DNA of 37,647 bases from Bacteroidota bacterium (GTDB lineage Bacteria; Bacteroidota; Rhodothermia; Rhodothermales; Salinibacteraceae): positions 1 to 37,647 of the forward strand of contig JAAAPH010000338.1 in assembly GCA_009908415.1 (NCBI GenBank), read 5' to 3'. The notes under the pieces are model-generated. The model was not told where the DNA came from and searched no databases. It saw only the letters and a program-made list of their open reading frames with translations. Each line of letters begins with the position of its first letter. Within the stretch, counting starts at the first letter, position 1. The position numbers and the translations under genes are program-made. Shown one piece after another: positions 25,274 through 36,094 of the stretch.

Positions 25274-26311
25274 ATGGCCGACCGCGTTTCCATCAAAGAC
25301 ATTGCGAAAGCTGCAGACACGACGCACTCGACCGTGTCGCGGGCATTGCGCGACAGCCCGCTCATCAGCGACGCAACCCGCGAGCGGGTGAAGCGCCTGG
25401 CCCGCGAGATGGGCTACACGCCAAACGCCGTCGCGCAGAGCCTCCAGACGAACCGCACGAACGCCGTCGGCCTCGTGGTCACCTCCATCGCCGATCCGTT
25501 CTTGGCCGACGTGGTGAAAGGGGTGGAGGAGGTCGCTCAGCCCGTGGGGCTCAGCGTGTTTCTGAACGCATCCCACAACGATCCGAACCAGGAAATCCAG
25601 GTGATCGAGACCTTCCATCGGCGCCGGGTCGATGGTATTCTCGTCGCGTCCTCCCGCATCGGGAGCAACCACCTCGACCGGCTCGCGCGTATCGACGTGC
25701 CGGTCGTGCTCATCAACAGCGAGGCCGGTGAGGACAGTGACTTTCTGCATTCCGTTACGGTGGACGATCAGACGGGCGCGCGCCAGGCCGTGCGCCATCT
25801 GATCGACCGGGGCCACCGGCGGATCGGGTACCTGGGCGTTCGGAACCGTCCGCTCTCGAATGAGCGGCGGCGGCAGGGGTATCTGGACGCCCTGGCAGAA
25901 GCCGGCATCGAGCCGCAGGACGATTGGGTGGAGATCGCCGCGCCCGCGGGCATCGGGCGGGACCAGGACGTTACGGCAGCGGAAGCCCTGACGCCGAGCC
26001 TGCTGAGCGCCGGCGTGACCGCCATCTTTTGCTTCAACGACATGGTGGCCACGGGCGTGCTGCTGGCCTGCAAGCATCAGGACGTGCGCGTTCCGGACGC
26101 ATGCAGCGTCGTCGGGTTTGACGACATCGACCTCGCCCGCTACGTCACACCCTCGCTGACGACCGTGCACCAGCTCAAGCGGGAGATGGGCAGCATCGCC
26201 ATGCAAATGCTGCATGACCTGATCGAGGGAAAGACCGTGCAGAATCGGGTTCTTCCGCCCCGGTTCGTTCGGCGGGAGAGCACGGCCCCGCCCCCTCGCT
26301 CCGACGCCTAA
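25274..26311 (+). CDS. LacI-family transcriptional regulator
   Basis: The 345-aa protein begins with the LacI helix-turn-helix VSIKDIAKAADTTHSTVSRALRD at residues 5-27 and the hinge helix region NAVAQSLQTNRTN near 50-65. The periplasmic-binding-protein-like effector domain follows (GLVVTSIADPFLADVVKGVEE, GILVASSRIGSN, GHRRIGYLG, IFCFNDMVATGVL, VVGFDDIDLARYVTPSLTTV). The ORF extension upstream to 25073 is rejected because the HTH should be near the N-terminus. It lies between the L-fucose genes and the inositol genes, only 24 bp before iolG. The simplest view is that it represses the iol operon and releases on an inositol-pathway ligand, but control of the fucose genes is not excluded. Confidence 0.93.
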   Translation: MADRVSIKDIAKAADTTHSTVSRALRDSPLISDATRERVKRLAREMGYTPNAVAQSLQTNRTNAVGLVVTSIADPFLADVVKGVEEVAQPVGLSVFLNASHNDPNQEIQVIETFHRRRVDGILVASSRIGSNHLDRLARIDVPVVLINSEAGEDSDFLHSVTVDDQTGARQAVRHLIDRGHRRIGYLGVRNRPLSNERRRQGYLDALAEAGIEPQDDWVEIAAPAGIGRDQDVTAAEALTPSLLSAGVTAIFCFNDMVATGVLLACKHQDVRVPDACSVVGFDDIDLARYVTPSLTTVHQLKREMGSIAMQMLHDLIEGKTVQNRVLPPRFVRRESTAPPPRSDA

Positions 26312-26335
26312 CCAGGGCTTTACATCCGTTTTCGA

Positions 26336-27388
26336 ATGGCATCGTCAGCACTCAACATAGCGGTGATTGGCTTCGGGCGGATGGGGCGCATCTATGCGCG
26401 CACCATCGCCGATCGGGTCGAACGCGCCGCGCTGTACGCGATTGCCGACCCGGCGGTGCAGCCGGAAGACCCCGCCGTGGCGGCACTCGACGTGCCCCAC
26501 GTGGTCGGCGATCCAGCACAGGCATTGCAGCTGCCGGATCTGCACGCCGTTGTGATCGCGACGCCCACCAGCACGCATGCGGAGATCGTGATCGCTGCCG
26601 CGCAGGCCGGGGTAGCCATCTTCTGCGAGAAGCCGCTGGCCTTGTCGCTCGACGCCACCCGGGAGGCCGTCGCTGCGGCCGAGCAGGCCGGCGTGCCGCT
26701 ACAGGTGGGCTTCATGCGCCGCTTTGACCCGGCCTATCAGCGGGCGAAGCGGGCACTGGAGCAGGGGCAGATCGGACGGCCCATCACCTTTAAGGCCGTC
26801 GGGCGAGACCCGGGGTGCCCGGACCCCGCGTTTGCCGACCCGGCCACGAGCGGCGGGCTCATCCTCGACATGGCCATTCACGACTTCGACCTCGCGCGGT
26901 GGCTGATGGAGAGCGAGGTGAAGCGCGTGAGCGCGACGGGCGCCCTGCTGGCCTGCGATGATCTCCAGCCCGTGGGGGACATCGACAATGCCGTCATCAA
27001 CCTGCACTTCGCAAACGGCGCGCTCGGCAACATCGAGGTGAGCCGCAACGCGGTGTACGGCTACGACGTGCGCACCGAGGTGCTGGGCACGGATGGCGTC
27101 GTGCACGTGGGGGGCGACGAAGCGGCCGACGACGATTGCTGGATGCGCAAAGAAAGCGGTTCCAGCCGGGAAAACTATCTGATGGAGCGGTTCGGCACGG
27201 CCTACCGCGCGCAGATCCAAGACTTCGTCGCTTGCATCCAGGCGGGGCGCCCACCCGCCGTTACGGGGGCCGATGCGCTCGCCGCCTTCGAACTGGCCCT
27301 GGCCGCCACCTTCTCTGCCCGCCGGCACGAGCCGGTCTCCGTAGAGACGGTGCGCGCCGGCTGGACGCCCGATCTCGCGACCCCATGA
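26336..27388 (+). CDS. iolG: Inositol 2-dehydrogenase-like Gfo/Idh/MocA oxidoreductase
   Basis: This 350-aa cytoplasmic NAD(P)-dependent enzyme has the Rossmann motif VIGFGRMGRIYA near residue 10, FCEKPLALSLDA with the active-site Lys, GFMRRFDPAYQRAK, and SGGLILDMAIHDFDLARWL with the catalytic Asp/His pair typical of IolG. It likely oxidises myo-inositol or scyllo-inositol to the inosose. A second iolG-like gene is at the window end; the two probably differ in stereoisomer or cofactor preference, and I cannot tell which is the myo-inositol enzyme. There is no signal peptide, unlike the exported relative at 9032. The stop codon overlaps the iolB start (ATGA). Confidence 0.85.
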   Translation: MASSALNIAVIGFGRMGRIYARTIADRVERAALYAIADPAVQPEDPAVAALDVPHVVGDPAQALQLPDLHAVVIATPTSTHAEIVIAAAQAGVAIFCEKPLALSLDATREAVAAAEQAGVPLQVGFMRRFDPAYQRAKRALEQGQIGRPITFKAVGRDPGCPDPAFADPATSGGLILDMAIHDFDLARWLMESEVKRVSATGALLACDDLQPVGDIDNAVINLHFANGALGNIEVSRNAVYGYDVRTEVLGTDGVVHVGGDEAADDDCWMRKESGSSRENYLMERFGTAYRAQIQDFVACIQAGRPPAVTGADALAAFELALAATFSARRHEPVSVETVRAGWTPDLATP

Positions 27389-28320
27389 ATAGCCCAATAG
27401 CAACCGACTCTATGCAATACGACGCGGATAATTTGATCATCCATCCCAACGGTGCGACCGAGGAGGACGGCGGGGGCGTGCTCGCCGAGGTAACGCCGGA
27501 GACGGCCGGTTGGGACCTGATCCACTTTCAGGCGCGCCGCCTCTCTGGGGGCGCGACGTGGCAGGCCGAGACCGGCGGCCACGAGCTCGCGCTCGTTATG
27601 CTCGGCGGCACGGCAGATGTCGACTCAGACCGCGGCCGGTGGGAGGGCGTCGGCGGGCGGAGGGACGTGTTCGAGGGGCCGCCGCACGCGGTGTACCTGC
27701 CGCGCCAAACGACTTTCACCGTCGAGGCGCAGACCGACTGCGAGCTCGGCGTGGCGTGGGTGCCGACCGAGGCGGACCATCCACCCCGGCTTATCACGCC
27801 CGCAGACGTCAACGTCGAGATCCGGGGCGGCGACAACGTCACGCGGCAGATCAACGACATCATCCCGCCGGGCTTCGACTGCGACCGGCTGGTGCTCGTG
27901 GAGGTGTACACGCCGAGCGGGGGGTGGTCGAGCTATCCGCCGCACAAGCACGACGTGCACAAGACCGACGACGAGGGCAACGTCGTCGAGGCCGACCTCG
28001 AAGAGATCTACTACTACCGGATCGACAAGCCCGACGGGTTTGCCTACCAGCGGATCTACACCGATCCGGAGTCGCCGCTCCACGCGGCGGGCTATCCGAT
28101 CGACGAGGTGCTCCTCGCGCGCGATGGCGACATCGTGCTCGTCCCCGAGGGCTACCACCCGGTCGTCAGCGCGCCCGGCTACACGACCTACTACCTGAAC
28201 GTCTTGGCCGGCAGCGCGCAGTCGCTGGCCAACACCGACGACCCGGCCCACACCGGGGTCAAGGAGCAGTACACGACCCAGAATCCCGCCCTCCCGCTCT
28301 ACGAGATCCCAGGAACCTGA
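27385..28320 (+). CDS. iolB: 5-deoxy-glucuronate isomerase
   Basis: This enzyme isomerises 5-deoxy-glucuronate to 2-deoxy-5-keto-gluconate in myo-inositol catabolism. The start is the ATG in the ATGA overlap with iolG; the long ORF from 27136 is read-through into iolG. The 311-aa bicupin has the IolB blocks GWDLIHFQARRL, HELALVMLGGTADV, VYLPRQTTFTVEA, NVTRQINDIIPPGFDCDRLVLVEVYTP, the metal-binding PPHKHD and EEIYYYR, and YHPVVSAPGYTTYYLNVLAG. It is 12 bp before iolC and clearly operonic. Confidence 0.95.
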   Translation: MNSPIATDSMQYDADNLIIHPNGATEEDGGGVLAEVTPETAGWDLIHFQARRLSGGATWQAETGGHELALVMLGGTADVDSDRGRWEGVGGRRDVFEGPPHAVYLPRQTTFTVEAQTDCELGVAWVPTEADHPPRLITPADVNVEIRGGDNVTRQINDIIPPGFDCDRLVLVEVYTPSGGWSSYPPHKHDVHKTDDEGNVVEADLEEIYYYRIDKPDGFAYQRIYTDPESPLHAAGYPIDEVLLARDGDIVLVPEGYHPVVSAPGYTTYYLNVLAGSAQSLANTDDPAHTGVKEQYTTQNPALPLYEIPGT

Positions 28321-28332
28321 CCTTCCAGGCGC

Positions 28333-29385
28333 ATGACTGCACCGGCCAACTCCCCCTCTGATGCGAGCCCGTCCTCCGGCGGCGGATACGACCTCCTCAC
28401 GATGGGGCGCTCGTCGATCGACCTGTATGCCAACGACGTGGGTGCGCCCTTCGAGGAGATCGAGAGCTTTGCCTCGTACGTGGGCGGCTCGCCGACCAAC
28501 ATCAGCGTGGGGGCGCAACGGCTCGGGTTGCGCGCCGCGCTCCTCACCGCGTTGGGCGAGGATCCGGTCGGCGACTTCATTCAGCGCTTTCTGGACGAGG
28601 AGGGCGTCGCGACGCAGTTCATCCCGCGGAAGGCGGGCCGGCGCACGAGCGCCGTGGTGCTCGGGATCGAGCCGCCGGACAAGTTTCCGCTCGTCTACTA
28701 TCGTGACAACTGCGCCGACATCGCGCTCACGATCGACGACGTGCTCGCCGCGCCGATCGACGGCGTGCAGGCCTTCGAGTTTGCGGGTACGAACCTGAGC
28801 GGTGAGCCGAGCCGCAGCGCGACGCTCTTTGCCGCCGAGCAGGCCCAGCAGGCCGGCGCCGAGGTCGTCTTCGACATCGACTTCCGGCCGGATCAGTGGC
28901 ACGACGCGCGCGCCTTTGGCGTGGCCGTGCGCTCGGCCTTGCGCTCGGTGGACGTTTTGGTCGGCACGCAGGACGAGATCAAGGCGGCCATGCTGGCGAG
29001 TCCCGACCAGGTGGCGCTTACGCACTCGCAAGTGTCCGATGCACACGTAGAAGGCGACCTCGACCAGGCAATTGAGGGCTTGCTGCAGCTCGGCCCGACG
29101 GCGCTCGTCGAGAAGCGGGGGCGCGAGGGGGCGCGCATCCACCGGCCCGGCCACTCGGCGATCGACGCGCCCGGCTTTCCCGTGGACGTGCACAACATCC
29201 TCGGGGCGGGCGATGCCTTTGCGGCGGGCTTTCTCTACGGCCGCGTGAAGGGATGGGACTGGCGGACGTCGGCCCGGCTCGGCAACGCGTGCGGCGCCAT
29301 CGTCGTCACCGCCCACGGGTGCGCCAACTTTATGCCGACCTACGACGAAGTGATGGCCTTCGCCGACGAGCGCGGGGGATTGTAG
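28333..29385 (+). CDS. iolC: 5-dehydro-2-deoxygluconokinase
   Basis: This PfkB/ribokinase-family enzyme phosphorylates 2-deoxy-5-keto-gluconate. The 350-aa product shows DLLTMGRSSIDLYANDVGAPFEEIESF, VGGSPTNISVGAQRLG, VEKRGREGA, and the PfkB active-site motif NILGAGDAFAAGFLYG with its catalytic Asp. It is the stand-alone kinase form and lacks the C-terminal DUF2090 aldolase-like domain seen in fused IolC proteins, so a separate aldolase is expected. A large hairpin starts at its stop codon. Confidence 0.95.
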   Translation: MTAPANSPSDASPSSGGGYDLLTMGRSSIDLYANDVGAPFEEIESFASYVGGSPTNISVGAQRLGLRAALLTALGEDPVGDFIQRFLDEEGVATQFIPRKAGRRTSAVVLGIEPPDKFPLVYYRDNCADIALTIDDVLAAPIDGVQAFEFAGTNLSGEPSRSATLFAAEQAQQAGAEVVFDIDFRPDQWHDARAFGVAVRSALRSVDVLVGTQDEIKAAMLASPDQVALTHSQVSDAHVEGDLDQAIEGLLQLGPTALVEKRGREGARIHRPGHSAIDAPGFPVDVHNILGAGDAFAAGFLYGRVKGWDWRTSARLGNACGAIVVTAHGCANFMPTYDEVMAFADERGGL

Positions 29386-29457
29386 CGTGTGGGCGTGTGG
29401 GCCGCTGTGAGGATGGGAGAGCGTCCACGCTCCCATGCCCTCACACCCCCACACGCT
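29384..29457 (+). other. 74-nt imperfect palindrome between iolC and iolD
   Basis: Outer arms AGCGTGTGGG (29384-29393) and CCCACACGCT (29448-29457) match exactly. Inner segments GTGAGGATGGGAGAGCG and CGCTCCCATGCCCTCAC pair with small bulges around a TCCA loop. It begins at the iolC stop codon and is followed by a CA-rich stretch and then the iolD Shine-Dalgarno. No T-run follows, so it probably acts as an mRNA processing or stabilising element, or partial terminator, setting iolC:iolD ratios. Confidence 0.6.
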
Positions 29458-29505
29458 CATACACACATACACACGCACACCAGAGCACCAACGGAGGTAC
29501 CGACC

Positions 29506-31410
29506 ATGAGCGACACGACGCGACTCACGACGGCGCAGGCCGTTGTCCGTTTTCTCAGCAATCAATACGTCGAGCGCGATGGAGAGCAGCAGCCGTTCTT
29601 CGCCGGATGCTTTGGCATCTTCGGGCACGGCAACGTCGCCGGCCTCGGCCAGGCGCTGCAGCAGGAGCCGGGGCTGCGCTACTACCAGGCCCGCAACGAG
29701 CAGGCCATGGTGCACACGGCGGCCGGCTTCGCCAAGATGCGCAACCGCCTGCAGACCTTCGCCTGCACCTCGTCGATCGGCCCGGGGGCGACGAACATGA
29801 TCACCGGCGCGGCGGTGGCGACGGTGAACCGGCTGCCGGTGCTGCTCTTGCCCGGCGACCTGTTTGCACGGCGCAACGTGGCGCCGGTGCTGCAACAGCT
29901 CGAATCGGAGCACACCCAGGACATCTCGGTCAACGACAGCTTCCGGGCGGTCAGTCGCTACTGGGACCGGATCAACCGGCCGGACCAGCTGCCGCGGGCG
30001 CTGATGGAGGCGATGCGAACGCTCACGAGCCCGGCCGACACGGGCGCCGTCACGCTCGCCATGCCGCAGGACGTGCAGGCCGAGGCGCACGACTACCCGA
30101 ACGCGCTTTTCGAGCGACGCGTCTGGCGCGTGCCGCGCAACCGCCCGGACCGCGCCGCGCTGGAGGAGGCCGCCGCGTGGATCCGTCAGAGCGAGCGGCC
30201 CCTCATCGTGGCCGGCGGCGGGGTCATCTACAGCGGGGCGACTGAGACGCTGGACCGCTTCACGCGCCAGACCGGCATCCCCGTCGGCGAGACGATGGCG
30301 GGCAAGGGCAGCCTCCGCTTCGACCACCCGATGAACCTCGGCGCCGTCGGCGTCACGGGCACCTCGGCGGCCAACCGCATCGCCAAGGAGGCCGATCTCG
30401 TGATCGGCATCGGCACGCGCTACAGCGACTTCACGACGGCGAGCAAGACGGCCTTCCAGCACCCCGACGTGCGCTTCATCAACATCAACGTGGCCGAGTT
30501 TGACGCCTACAAGCACGCGGCCCTCCCGCTCGTGGGCGATGCGCGGGCGACGCTCGACGAGCTCAGCGAGCTGGTGGAGGGGGGGACCGTGGCGCCCGCG
30601 TACCGGTCGCGCTGCGAACAGCTGCGCGCCGCGTGGGACGAAGAGGTCGACCGCATCTACGGCATCCGCCACGCGCCGCGGCCCAGCCAGGGCGAGCTCA
30701 TCGGTGCGGTGAACGAGGAGGGCGACCCGGAGGCGGTGATGATCTGCGCCTCGGGCAGCCTGCCGGGCGACCTGCACAAGCTCTGGCGGGCGCGCCACCC
30801 GAAGCAGTACCACCTCGAATACGGCTACAGCACGATGGGTTACGAGGTGGCCGGCGGGCTGGGCGTGAAGATGGCCGACCCCGACCGCGAGGTCTACGTG
30901 CTCATGGGCGACGGGAGCTACCTGATGCTCTCCTCCGAGATCGTGACGTCCATTCAGGAGGGTTACAAGCTGACGATCGTGCTCCTCGACAATGAGGGGT
31001 TCAAGAGCATCGGCGGGCTCAGCCGCTCGCTGGGGCAGGAGGGCTTCGGCACGCGCTATGCCTACCCGCAGGGCGACGCGCTGCCCGGCGACGACGAGGA
31101 GGTCGAGCTGCTCCCGGTGGACCTGGCGTCCAACGCCGAGACCCTCGGCGCCCACGTCATCCGGTGCGAGACGCGCAGCGACGTCGCCGAGGCGCTCGAT
31201 GAGGCGAAGGCGGCCGACCGGACGACGGTAATCTACGTGCAGAGCGACCGCTACGAGGACGTGCCCAGCTACGAGAGCTGGTGGGACGTGCCCGTGGCCG
31301 AGGTGAGCGCGATGCCGGCCGTCGACAACGCGCGGGCCGCGTGGGAAGAGGGGCGCGCCAAAGAGCGCGAGTTCCTCCAGCCCGGTCAGCACGACGCGGT
31401 CACGCGCTAG
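29506..31410 (+). CDS. iolD: 3D-(3,5/4)-trihydroxycyclohexane-1,2-dione hydrolase
   Basis: This ThDP-dependent ring-opening enzyme of inositol catabolism converts the trihydroxycyclohexane-dione to 5-deoxy-glucuronate. The ATG at 29506 (MSDTTRLTTAQAVVRFLSNQY) is fixed by a GGAGGT Shine-Dalgarno 7 bp upstream; the listed start at 29389 lies inside the hairpin. The 634-aa protein shows FFAGCFGIFGHGNVAGLGQAL, the catalytic-Glu region YQARNEQAMVHTAAGFAKM, CTSSIGPGATNMITGAA, LLLPGDLFARRNVAPVLQQLE and the ThDP/Mg motif LMGDGSYLMLSSEI. These are IolD-specific, not general acetolactate-synthase, signatures. Confidence 0.96.
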   Translation: MSDTTRLTTAQAVVRFLSNQYVERDGEQQPFFAGCFGIFGHGNVAGLGQALQQEPGLRYYQARNEQAMVHTAAGFAKMRNRLQTFACTSSIGPGATNMITGAAVATVNRLPVLLLPGDLFARRNVAPVLQQLESEHTQDISVNDSFRAVSRYWDRINRPDQLPRALMEAMRTLTSPADTGAVTLAMPQDVQAEAHDYPNALFERRVWRVPRNRPDRAALEEAAAWIRQSERPLIVAGGGVIYSGATETLDRFTRQTGIPVGETMAGKGSLRFDHPMNLGAVGVTGTSAANRIAKEADLVIGIGTRYSDFTTASKTAFQHPDVRFININVAEFDAYKHAALPLVGDARATLDELSELVEGGTVAPAYRSRCEQLRAAWDEEVDRIYGIRHAPRPSQGELIGAVNEEGDPEAVMICASGSLPGDLHKLWRARHPKQYHLEYGYSTMGYEVAGGLGVKMADPDREVYVLMGDGSYLMLSSEIVTSIQEGYKLTIVLLDNEGFKSIGGLSRSLGQEGFGTRYAYPQGDALPGDDEEVELLPVDLASNAETLGAHVIRCETRSDVAEALDEAKAADRTTVIYVQSDRYEDVPSYESWWDVPVAEVSAMPAVDNARAAWEEGRAKEREFLQPGQHDAVTR

Positions 31411-31443
31411 ATTGAAGTCCTTCCATCCAAAGCAAAACGTGTT

Positions 31444-32436
31444 ATGTACAATTCTTCGATTGGCCTTCGGGCCCTGCTCGTCGCCGCGCTGCTCCTGCTG
31501 GGCGGCTGCTCGGGCAACGACGCCGGCTCGGCCGGCGGGGCGGAGGCCGGTCCAGCGGATAATCTGCGCATTGTGTTCGTGACGCATGGCCAGGCGGCCG
31601 ACCCGTTCTGGTCCGTCGTGCAGAACGGGGCCCGTCAGGCGGCGCAAGAGGTTGGGGTGCGCGTCGAGTATCAGTCGCCCGACTCGTTCGACATGGTTGT
31701 CATGGGCCAGCTGATCGATGCCGCTATCGCCTCCAACCCGGACGGGTTGGTGGTGAGTCTGCCGGATCCCGACGCCCTGCGCCGGCCCATTCGGGAGGCC
31801 CTGGCCGCTGGGATCCCCGTCGTGTCGATCAATTCGGGATATGATGCGGCGCAGGAGCTGGGGGTGCTGACGCACGTCGGGCAAACCGAATACGAGGCCG
31901 GGTACCGGGCCGGCGAGCAGATGGCGGCCGCCGGCGTCCAGAGCGGCTTATGCGTCAACCAGGAAGTGGGCAATGCCGCCCTCGACCGGCGCTGTGAAGG
32001 GTTTGCCGATGCCATGGACGAAGCCGGAGCCACGACGGACGTGCTGGCCGTCGAGATGGGGGATCCCACCGAATCGCAGCAGCGCATTCAGGCCCGCTTC
32101 TCGGCCGATCCCGATGTCGATGGCTTATTGACGTTGGGGCCGTCGATGATCCAGCCGGCCCTTCGGGCGCTCGAAGAGGCGGGTCGGCACGATCAGGTGA
32201 CGATGGCGACGTGCGACCTCTCCCCTGAAATCCTGGAAGGCATCACGGACGGACGCATTCAGTTTGCGATCGACCAGCAACAGTACCTGCAGGGCTATCT
32301 CCCGGTCATGCTGTTGAGCCTGCATCTCCGCAACCAGAATACCTTCCCGGATGATGTGATCCGGACCGGGCCGGCCTTGGTCACCGCCGACAACGTCGAG
32401 GCGCTGCAGCGTTTGACCGAGCAAGGACGGCGCTGA
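31444..32436 (+). CDS. Sugar ABC transporter substrate-binding lipoprotein, probably for inositol
   Basis: The 330-aa protein has a lipoprotein signal ending LLGGC (Cys near 23), then a low-complexity Gly/Ala linker and a ribose/galactose-type periplasmic-binding fold: [98 protein letters not shown]. These are cluster-B sugar/polyol binding proteins. Placement between iolD and the cognate permease makes inositol the best-supported ligand, but this is from context only. Confidence 0.88.
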   Translation: MYNSSIGLRALLVAALLLLGGCSGNDAGSAGGAEAGPADNLRIVFVTHGQAADPFWSVVQNGARQAAQEVGVRVEYQSPDSFDMVVMGQLIDAAIASNPDGLVVSLPDPDALRRPIREALAAGIPVVSINSGYDAAQELGVLTHVGQTEYEAGYRAGEQMAAAGVQSGLCVNQEVGNAALDRRCEGFADAMDEAGATTDVLAVEMGDPTESQQRIQARFSADPDVDGLLTLGPSMIQPALRALEEAGRHDQVTMATCDLSPEILEGITDGRIQFAIDQQQYLQGYLPVMLLSLHLRNQNTFPDDVIRTGPALVTADNVEALQRLTEQGRR

Positions 32437-32497
32437 ACGCACGCGGAGCAGGCCGCTTGAGGGTTTCACGGCATTCACTTCGGGCCACGGAGGGTCC

Positions 32498-33577
32498 ATG
32501 GCACACGCCCCACAGACCATAGAACAAGACGAAGCCGACACGCGCGATGCGTCGGCGGATGAACGCATCGTCGAGACCAGCTTCCTGCAGCGTCTCATCA
32601 GCCGGCCGGAGCTGGGGGCTGCGGGGGGCGCGCTGGTCGTCTGGATCTTTTTCGCCGTGCTGGCCGGCGATCAGGGCTTCCTGAGCCTTCGGGGAACGGC
32701 CACCTACCTGGAGGTGTCGGCCGAGCTCGGCATCTTGGCCATCGCGGTCGCGCTGCTCATGATCGGCGGCGAGTTCGACCTGTCGGTTGGGTCGATTATT
32801 GGCGCCAGCGGCATGATGACCACCATCCTCGCCGTCGAGTACGGATGGCCGTTGAGCGCCGTGCTCATCGCCGTGCTCGTCTTTGCCGTGCTCGTGGGGA
32901 GCTTCAACGGCTACCTCGTCCTGCGCACCGGGTTGCCGTCGTTTATCATCACACTCGCCTCGCTGTTCATCTTCCGCGGCGCGACGATCGGCGTCACCCG
33001 GCTCATCACCGGCCGCACGCAGGTCGGCGGACTGAGTGAGGCCGCCGGGTACGACTGGGCGTACACCCTCTTTGCGAGCGACGTCACCGTGTGGGGCGTA
33101 GGCTTTCCGGTGTCGATCCTGTGGTGGCTCGGCCTGGCGGCGCTGGCCGCGTGGGCCCTGCAACGCACCCCCTTCGGCAACTGGATCTACGGCGTGGGCG
33201 GCGATGCCGAGGCCGCACGCAACACGGGCGTGCCGGTCCGCACGGTGAAGCTGACGCTCTTCATCCTCACGGCCATCGCGGCGAGCTTGGTGGGGGTCAT
33301 CCAGGCGGTCTCCTTCTCGGGCGCCGACGTGCTCCGCGGCGAGCTGCGCGAGTTCTTCGCCATCATCGTGGTCGTCATCGGCGGCACGCTGCTGACCGGC
33401 GGCTACGGCACGGTGATCGGCGCCGTCTTTGGCGCGCTCATCTTTGGGATGGTACGCCAGGGCATCGTCTTCACCGGCGTCGACGCCGACTGGTTTCAGG
33501 TGTTCCTCGGTGGCATGTTGCTGGTTGCCGTGCTGGTGAATAACTGGGTGCGCCGCCAGGCCATGCAAAACCGTTGA
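32498..33577 (+). CDS. Sugar ABC transporter permease (RbsC-type), probably for inositol
   Basis: The start at 32498 follows a GGAGG Shine-Dalgarno. The 359-aa inner-membrane protein has a hydrophilic N-terminal tail of about 40 residues and then some ten membrane segments. It contains the family block [36 protein letters not shown], and the cytoplasmic coupling region [22 protein letters not shown], then [32 protein letters not shown]. It pairs with the ATPase encoded next, 45 bp on. It probably works as a homodimer, since only one permease gene is present. Confidence 0.93.
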   Translation: MAHAPQTIEQDEADTRDASADERIVETSFLQRLISRPELGAAGGALVVWIFFAVLAGDQGFLSLRGTATYLEVSAELGILAIAVALLMIGGEFDLSVGSIIGASGMMTTILAVEYGWPLSAVLIAVLVFAVLVGSFNGYLVLRTGLPSFIITLASLFIFRGATIGVTRLITGRTQVGGLSEAAGYDWAYTLFASDVTVWGVGFPVSILWWLGLAALAAWALQRTPFGNWIYGVGGDAEAARNTGVPVRTVKLTLFILTAIAASLVGVIQAVSFSGADVLRGELREFFAIIVVVIGGTLLTGGYGTVIGAVFGALIFGMVRQGIVFTGVDADWFQVFLGGMLLVAVLVNNWVRRQAMQNR

Positions 33578-33622
33578 GAGGTCCGCGACGCTACCCTGTT
33601 CGCTGAAAAACGAGAGGCCGAT

Positions 33623-34438
<816 letters not shown>

Positions 34439-34449
34439 GACCCCCATCC

Positions 34450-34502
34450 CACCAGACAACGCGATGGCGGCCTCGGCCTGTGCCCGGACGCGTCTGCTGG
34501 TG
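34450..34502 (+). other. Imperfect hairpin between the ABC ATPase gene and mmsA
   Basis: CACCAG (34450-34455) pairs with CTGGTG (34497-34502), and an inner ACGCG/CGCGT set also pairs, with a mismatched segment between and a GC-rich loop. There is no T-run. It could be a processing or partial-termination element in the 105-bp intercistronic gap; the support is moderate. Confidence 0.35.
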
Positions 34503-34543
34503 ACGCACCACGCTCGTCATCGTACAATGAGAAAGATCCCCTT

Positions 34544-36016
34544 ATGACCCGTCCCCTTTCCAATTACATCGACGGCGCCTGGCAGGCGTCGAAGAACGCC
34601 GATCCCCTCGACGTCACCAACCCGGCCACGGGTGACGTCCTCGCGACGGTCCCGATGACGCCGGCCGATGAGGTGGATACGGCCGTGCAGGCCGCCGCCG
34701 AAGCGTTCCCGGCGTGGCGCCGCGTGCCCGCGCCCGATCGCGTGCAGTACCTCTTCCACCTAAAGCAGCTCCTGGAGGACCACCTCGACGAGCTGGCGCG
34801 CACCATCACCGAGGAGTGCGGCAAGACGTACAACGAGAGCGTCGGGGAGCTGCGGCGTGGCATCGAGAACGTCGAGACGGCCTGCGGCATTCCCTCGCTC
34901 ATGCAAGGCGCGAATAACGAGGACATCGCGCGCGGCATCGACGAGCACATGATCCGCCAGCCGCTCGGGGTGGTGGCCGCCATCACGCCGTTCAACTTCC
35001 CGGGCATGATTCCGCTGTGGTTCCTGCCCTACGCCATTGCCACGGGCAACTGCTTCATCCTGAAGCCCAGCGAGAAGGTGCCCATGACGACCGTCCGGCT
35101 CTTCGAGCTGCTGGATGAGACCGACCTGCCCGGCGGCGTCGTCCAACTCGTCAACGGCGGCAAGGAGGCGGTGGACACGCTGCTCGACCACGATGCCGTT
35201 CGCGCGGTCAGCTTCGTGGGGTCGACGCCCGTGGCGCGCTACGTGTACCGCCGCGCCGCAGAGAACGGCAAGCGCGCGCAGTGCCAGGGCGGCGCGAAGA
35301 ACACGGTCGTCATCATGCCCGACGCCGAACTGGAGATGACCACCCGCATCGTGGCCGATTCGGCGTTTGGCTGTGCCGGACAGCGCTGCCTCGCCAACGC
35401 ACTCGCCATCACGGTGGGCGACGCGCGCGAGCCCTTCACCGAGTCCATCGCCGACGCGGCCGCTCAGCGCCACGTGGGCTACGGGTTGGACGACGACGTC
35501 GAGATGGGGCCGGTCATCACCGGCGACAGCCGGCAGCGCATCGAAGGGCTGATTGGGCAGGCCGAGCAGGAAGGGGCCCGCGTGCTCGTCGACGGGCGTG
35601 GCCAACAGGTGGACGGCTTCGAAAGCGGCCACTGGATGTTTCCGACGCTCCTGGACGGGGTGCCGCCGGCCGGTGACACGGCGCAGACGGAAATCTTCGG
35701 CCCCGTCTTCGGACTCATGCACGTCGACACCGTCGATGAGGCCATCGCGCTCATCAACAAAAAGTCGTACGGCAACATGGCCTGCCTCTTTACGAGCAGC
35801 GGCGCCGCCGCCCGGCAGTTTCGGCACGCGGTCGATGCCGGGAACGTCGGCATCAACATCGGCGTGGCTGCGCCCATGGCCTTCTTCCCCTTCAGCGGAT
35901 GGAAGGACAGCTTCTTCGGCGATCTGCACGCGCAGGGCCGGCACGGCGTCGAGTTCTACACGCAGACGAAGGTCGTCGTGGAGCGCTGGCCCGACACGTG
36001 GAGCCGCACGTTTTGA
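34544..36016 (+). CDS. mmsA: Methylmalonate-semialdehyde / malonate-semialdehyde dehydrogenase (CoA-acylating)
   Basis: This is the last step of inositol catabolism (IolA), converting malonate semialdehyde plus CoA and NAD to acetyl-CoA and CO2; family members also use methylmalonate semialdehyde from valine. The 490-aa aldehyde dehydrogenase shows [47 protein letters not shown], the catalytic Cys in [25 protein letters not shown], and the MmsA-specific ending [27 protein letters not shown]. Placement inside the iol operon favours the IolA role. Confidence 0.95.
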   Translation: MTRPLSNYIDGAWQASKNADPLDVTNPATGDVLATVPMTPADEVDTAVQAAAEAFPAWRRVPAPDRVQYLFHLKQLLEDHLDELARTITEECGKTYNESVGELRRGIENVETACGIPSLMQGANNEDIARGIDEHMIRQPLGVVAAITPFNFPGMIPLWFLPYAIATGNCFILKPSEKVPMTTVRLFELLDETDLPGGVVQLVNGGKEAVDTLLDHDAVRAVSFVGSTPVARYVYRRAAENGKRAQCQGGAKNTVVIMPDAELEMTTRIVADSAFGCAGQRCLANALAITVGDAREPFTESIADAAAQRHVGYGLDDDVEMGPVITGDSRQRIEGLIGQAEQEGARVLVDGRGQQVDGFESGHWMFPTLLDGVPPAGDTAQTEIFGPVFGLMHVDTVDEAIALINKKSYGNMACLFTSSGAAARQFRHAVDAGNVGINIGVAAPMAFFPFSGWKDSFFGDLHAQGRHGVEFYTQTKVVVERWPDTWSRTF

Positions 36017-36094
36017 GCGGCCGGCATCGCCCTCCTGCCGTTGCGCAACTCTCCTGCCTGACCCCGTATTCTGTAGACTGAACCGCCCGAACAC

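Noticed and set aside
29455-29485. CA-rich tract as a microsatellite or phase-variation repeat
   Set aside because: The repeats are interrupted (catacacacatacacacgcac), lie outside a coding frame and are not long enough to suggest slippage control.
27625-31884. 1419-aa minus-strand ORF
   Set aside because: It is antisense to iolB, iolC, iolD and the binding-protein gene, all of which have clear family motifs. Long antisense frames are common in GC-rich DNA; the translation is low-complexity R/H/V/G-rich with no domain.
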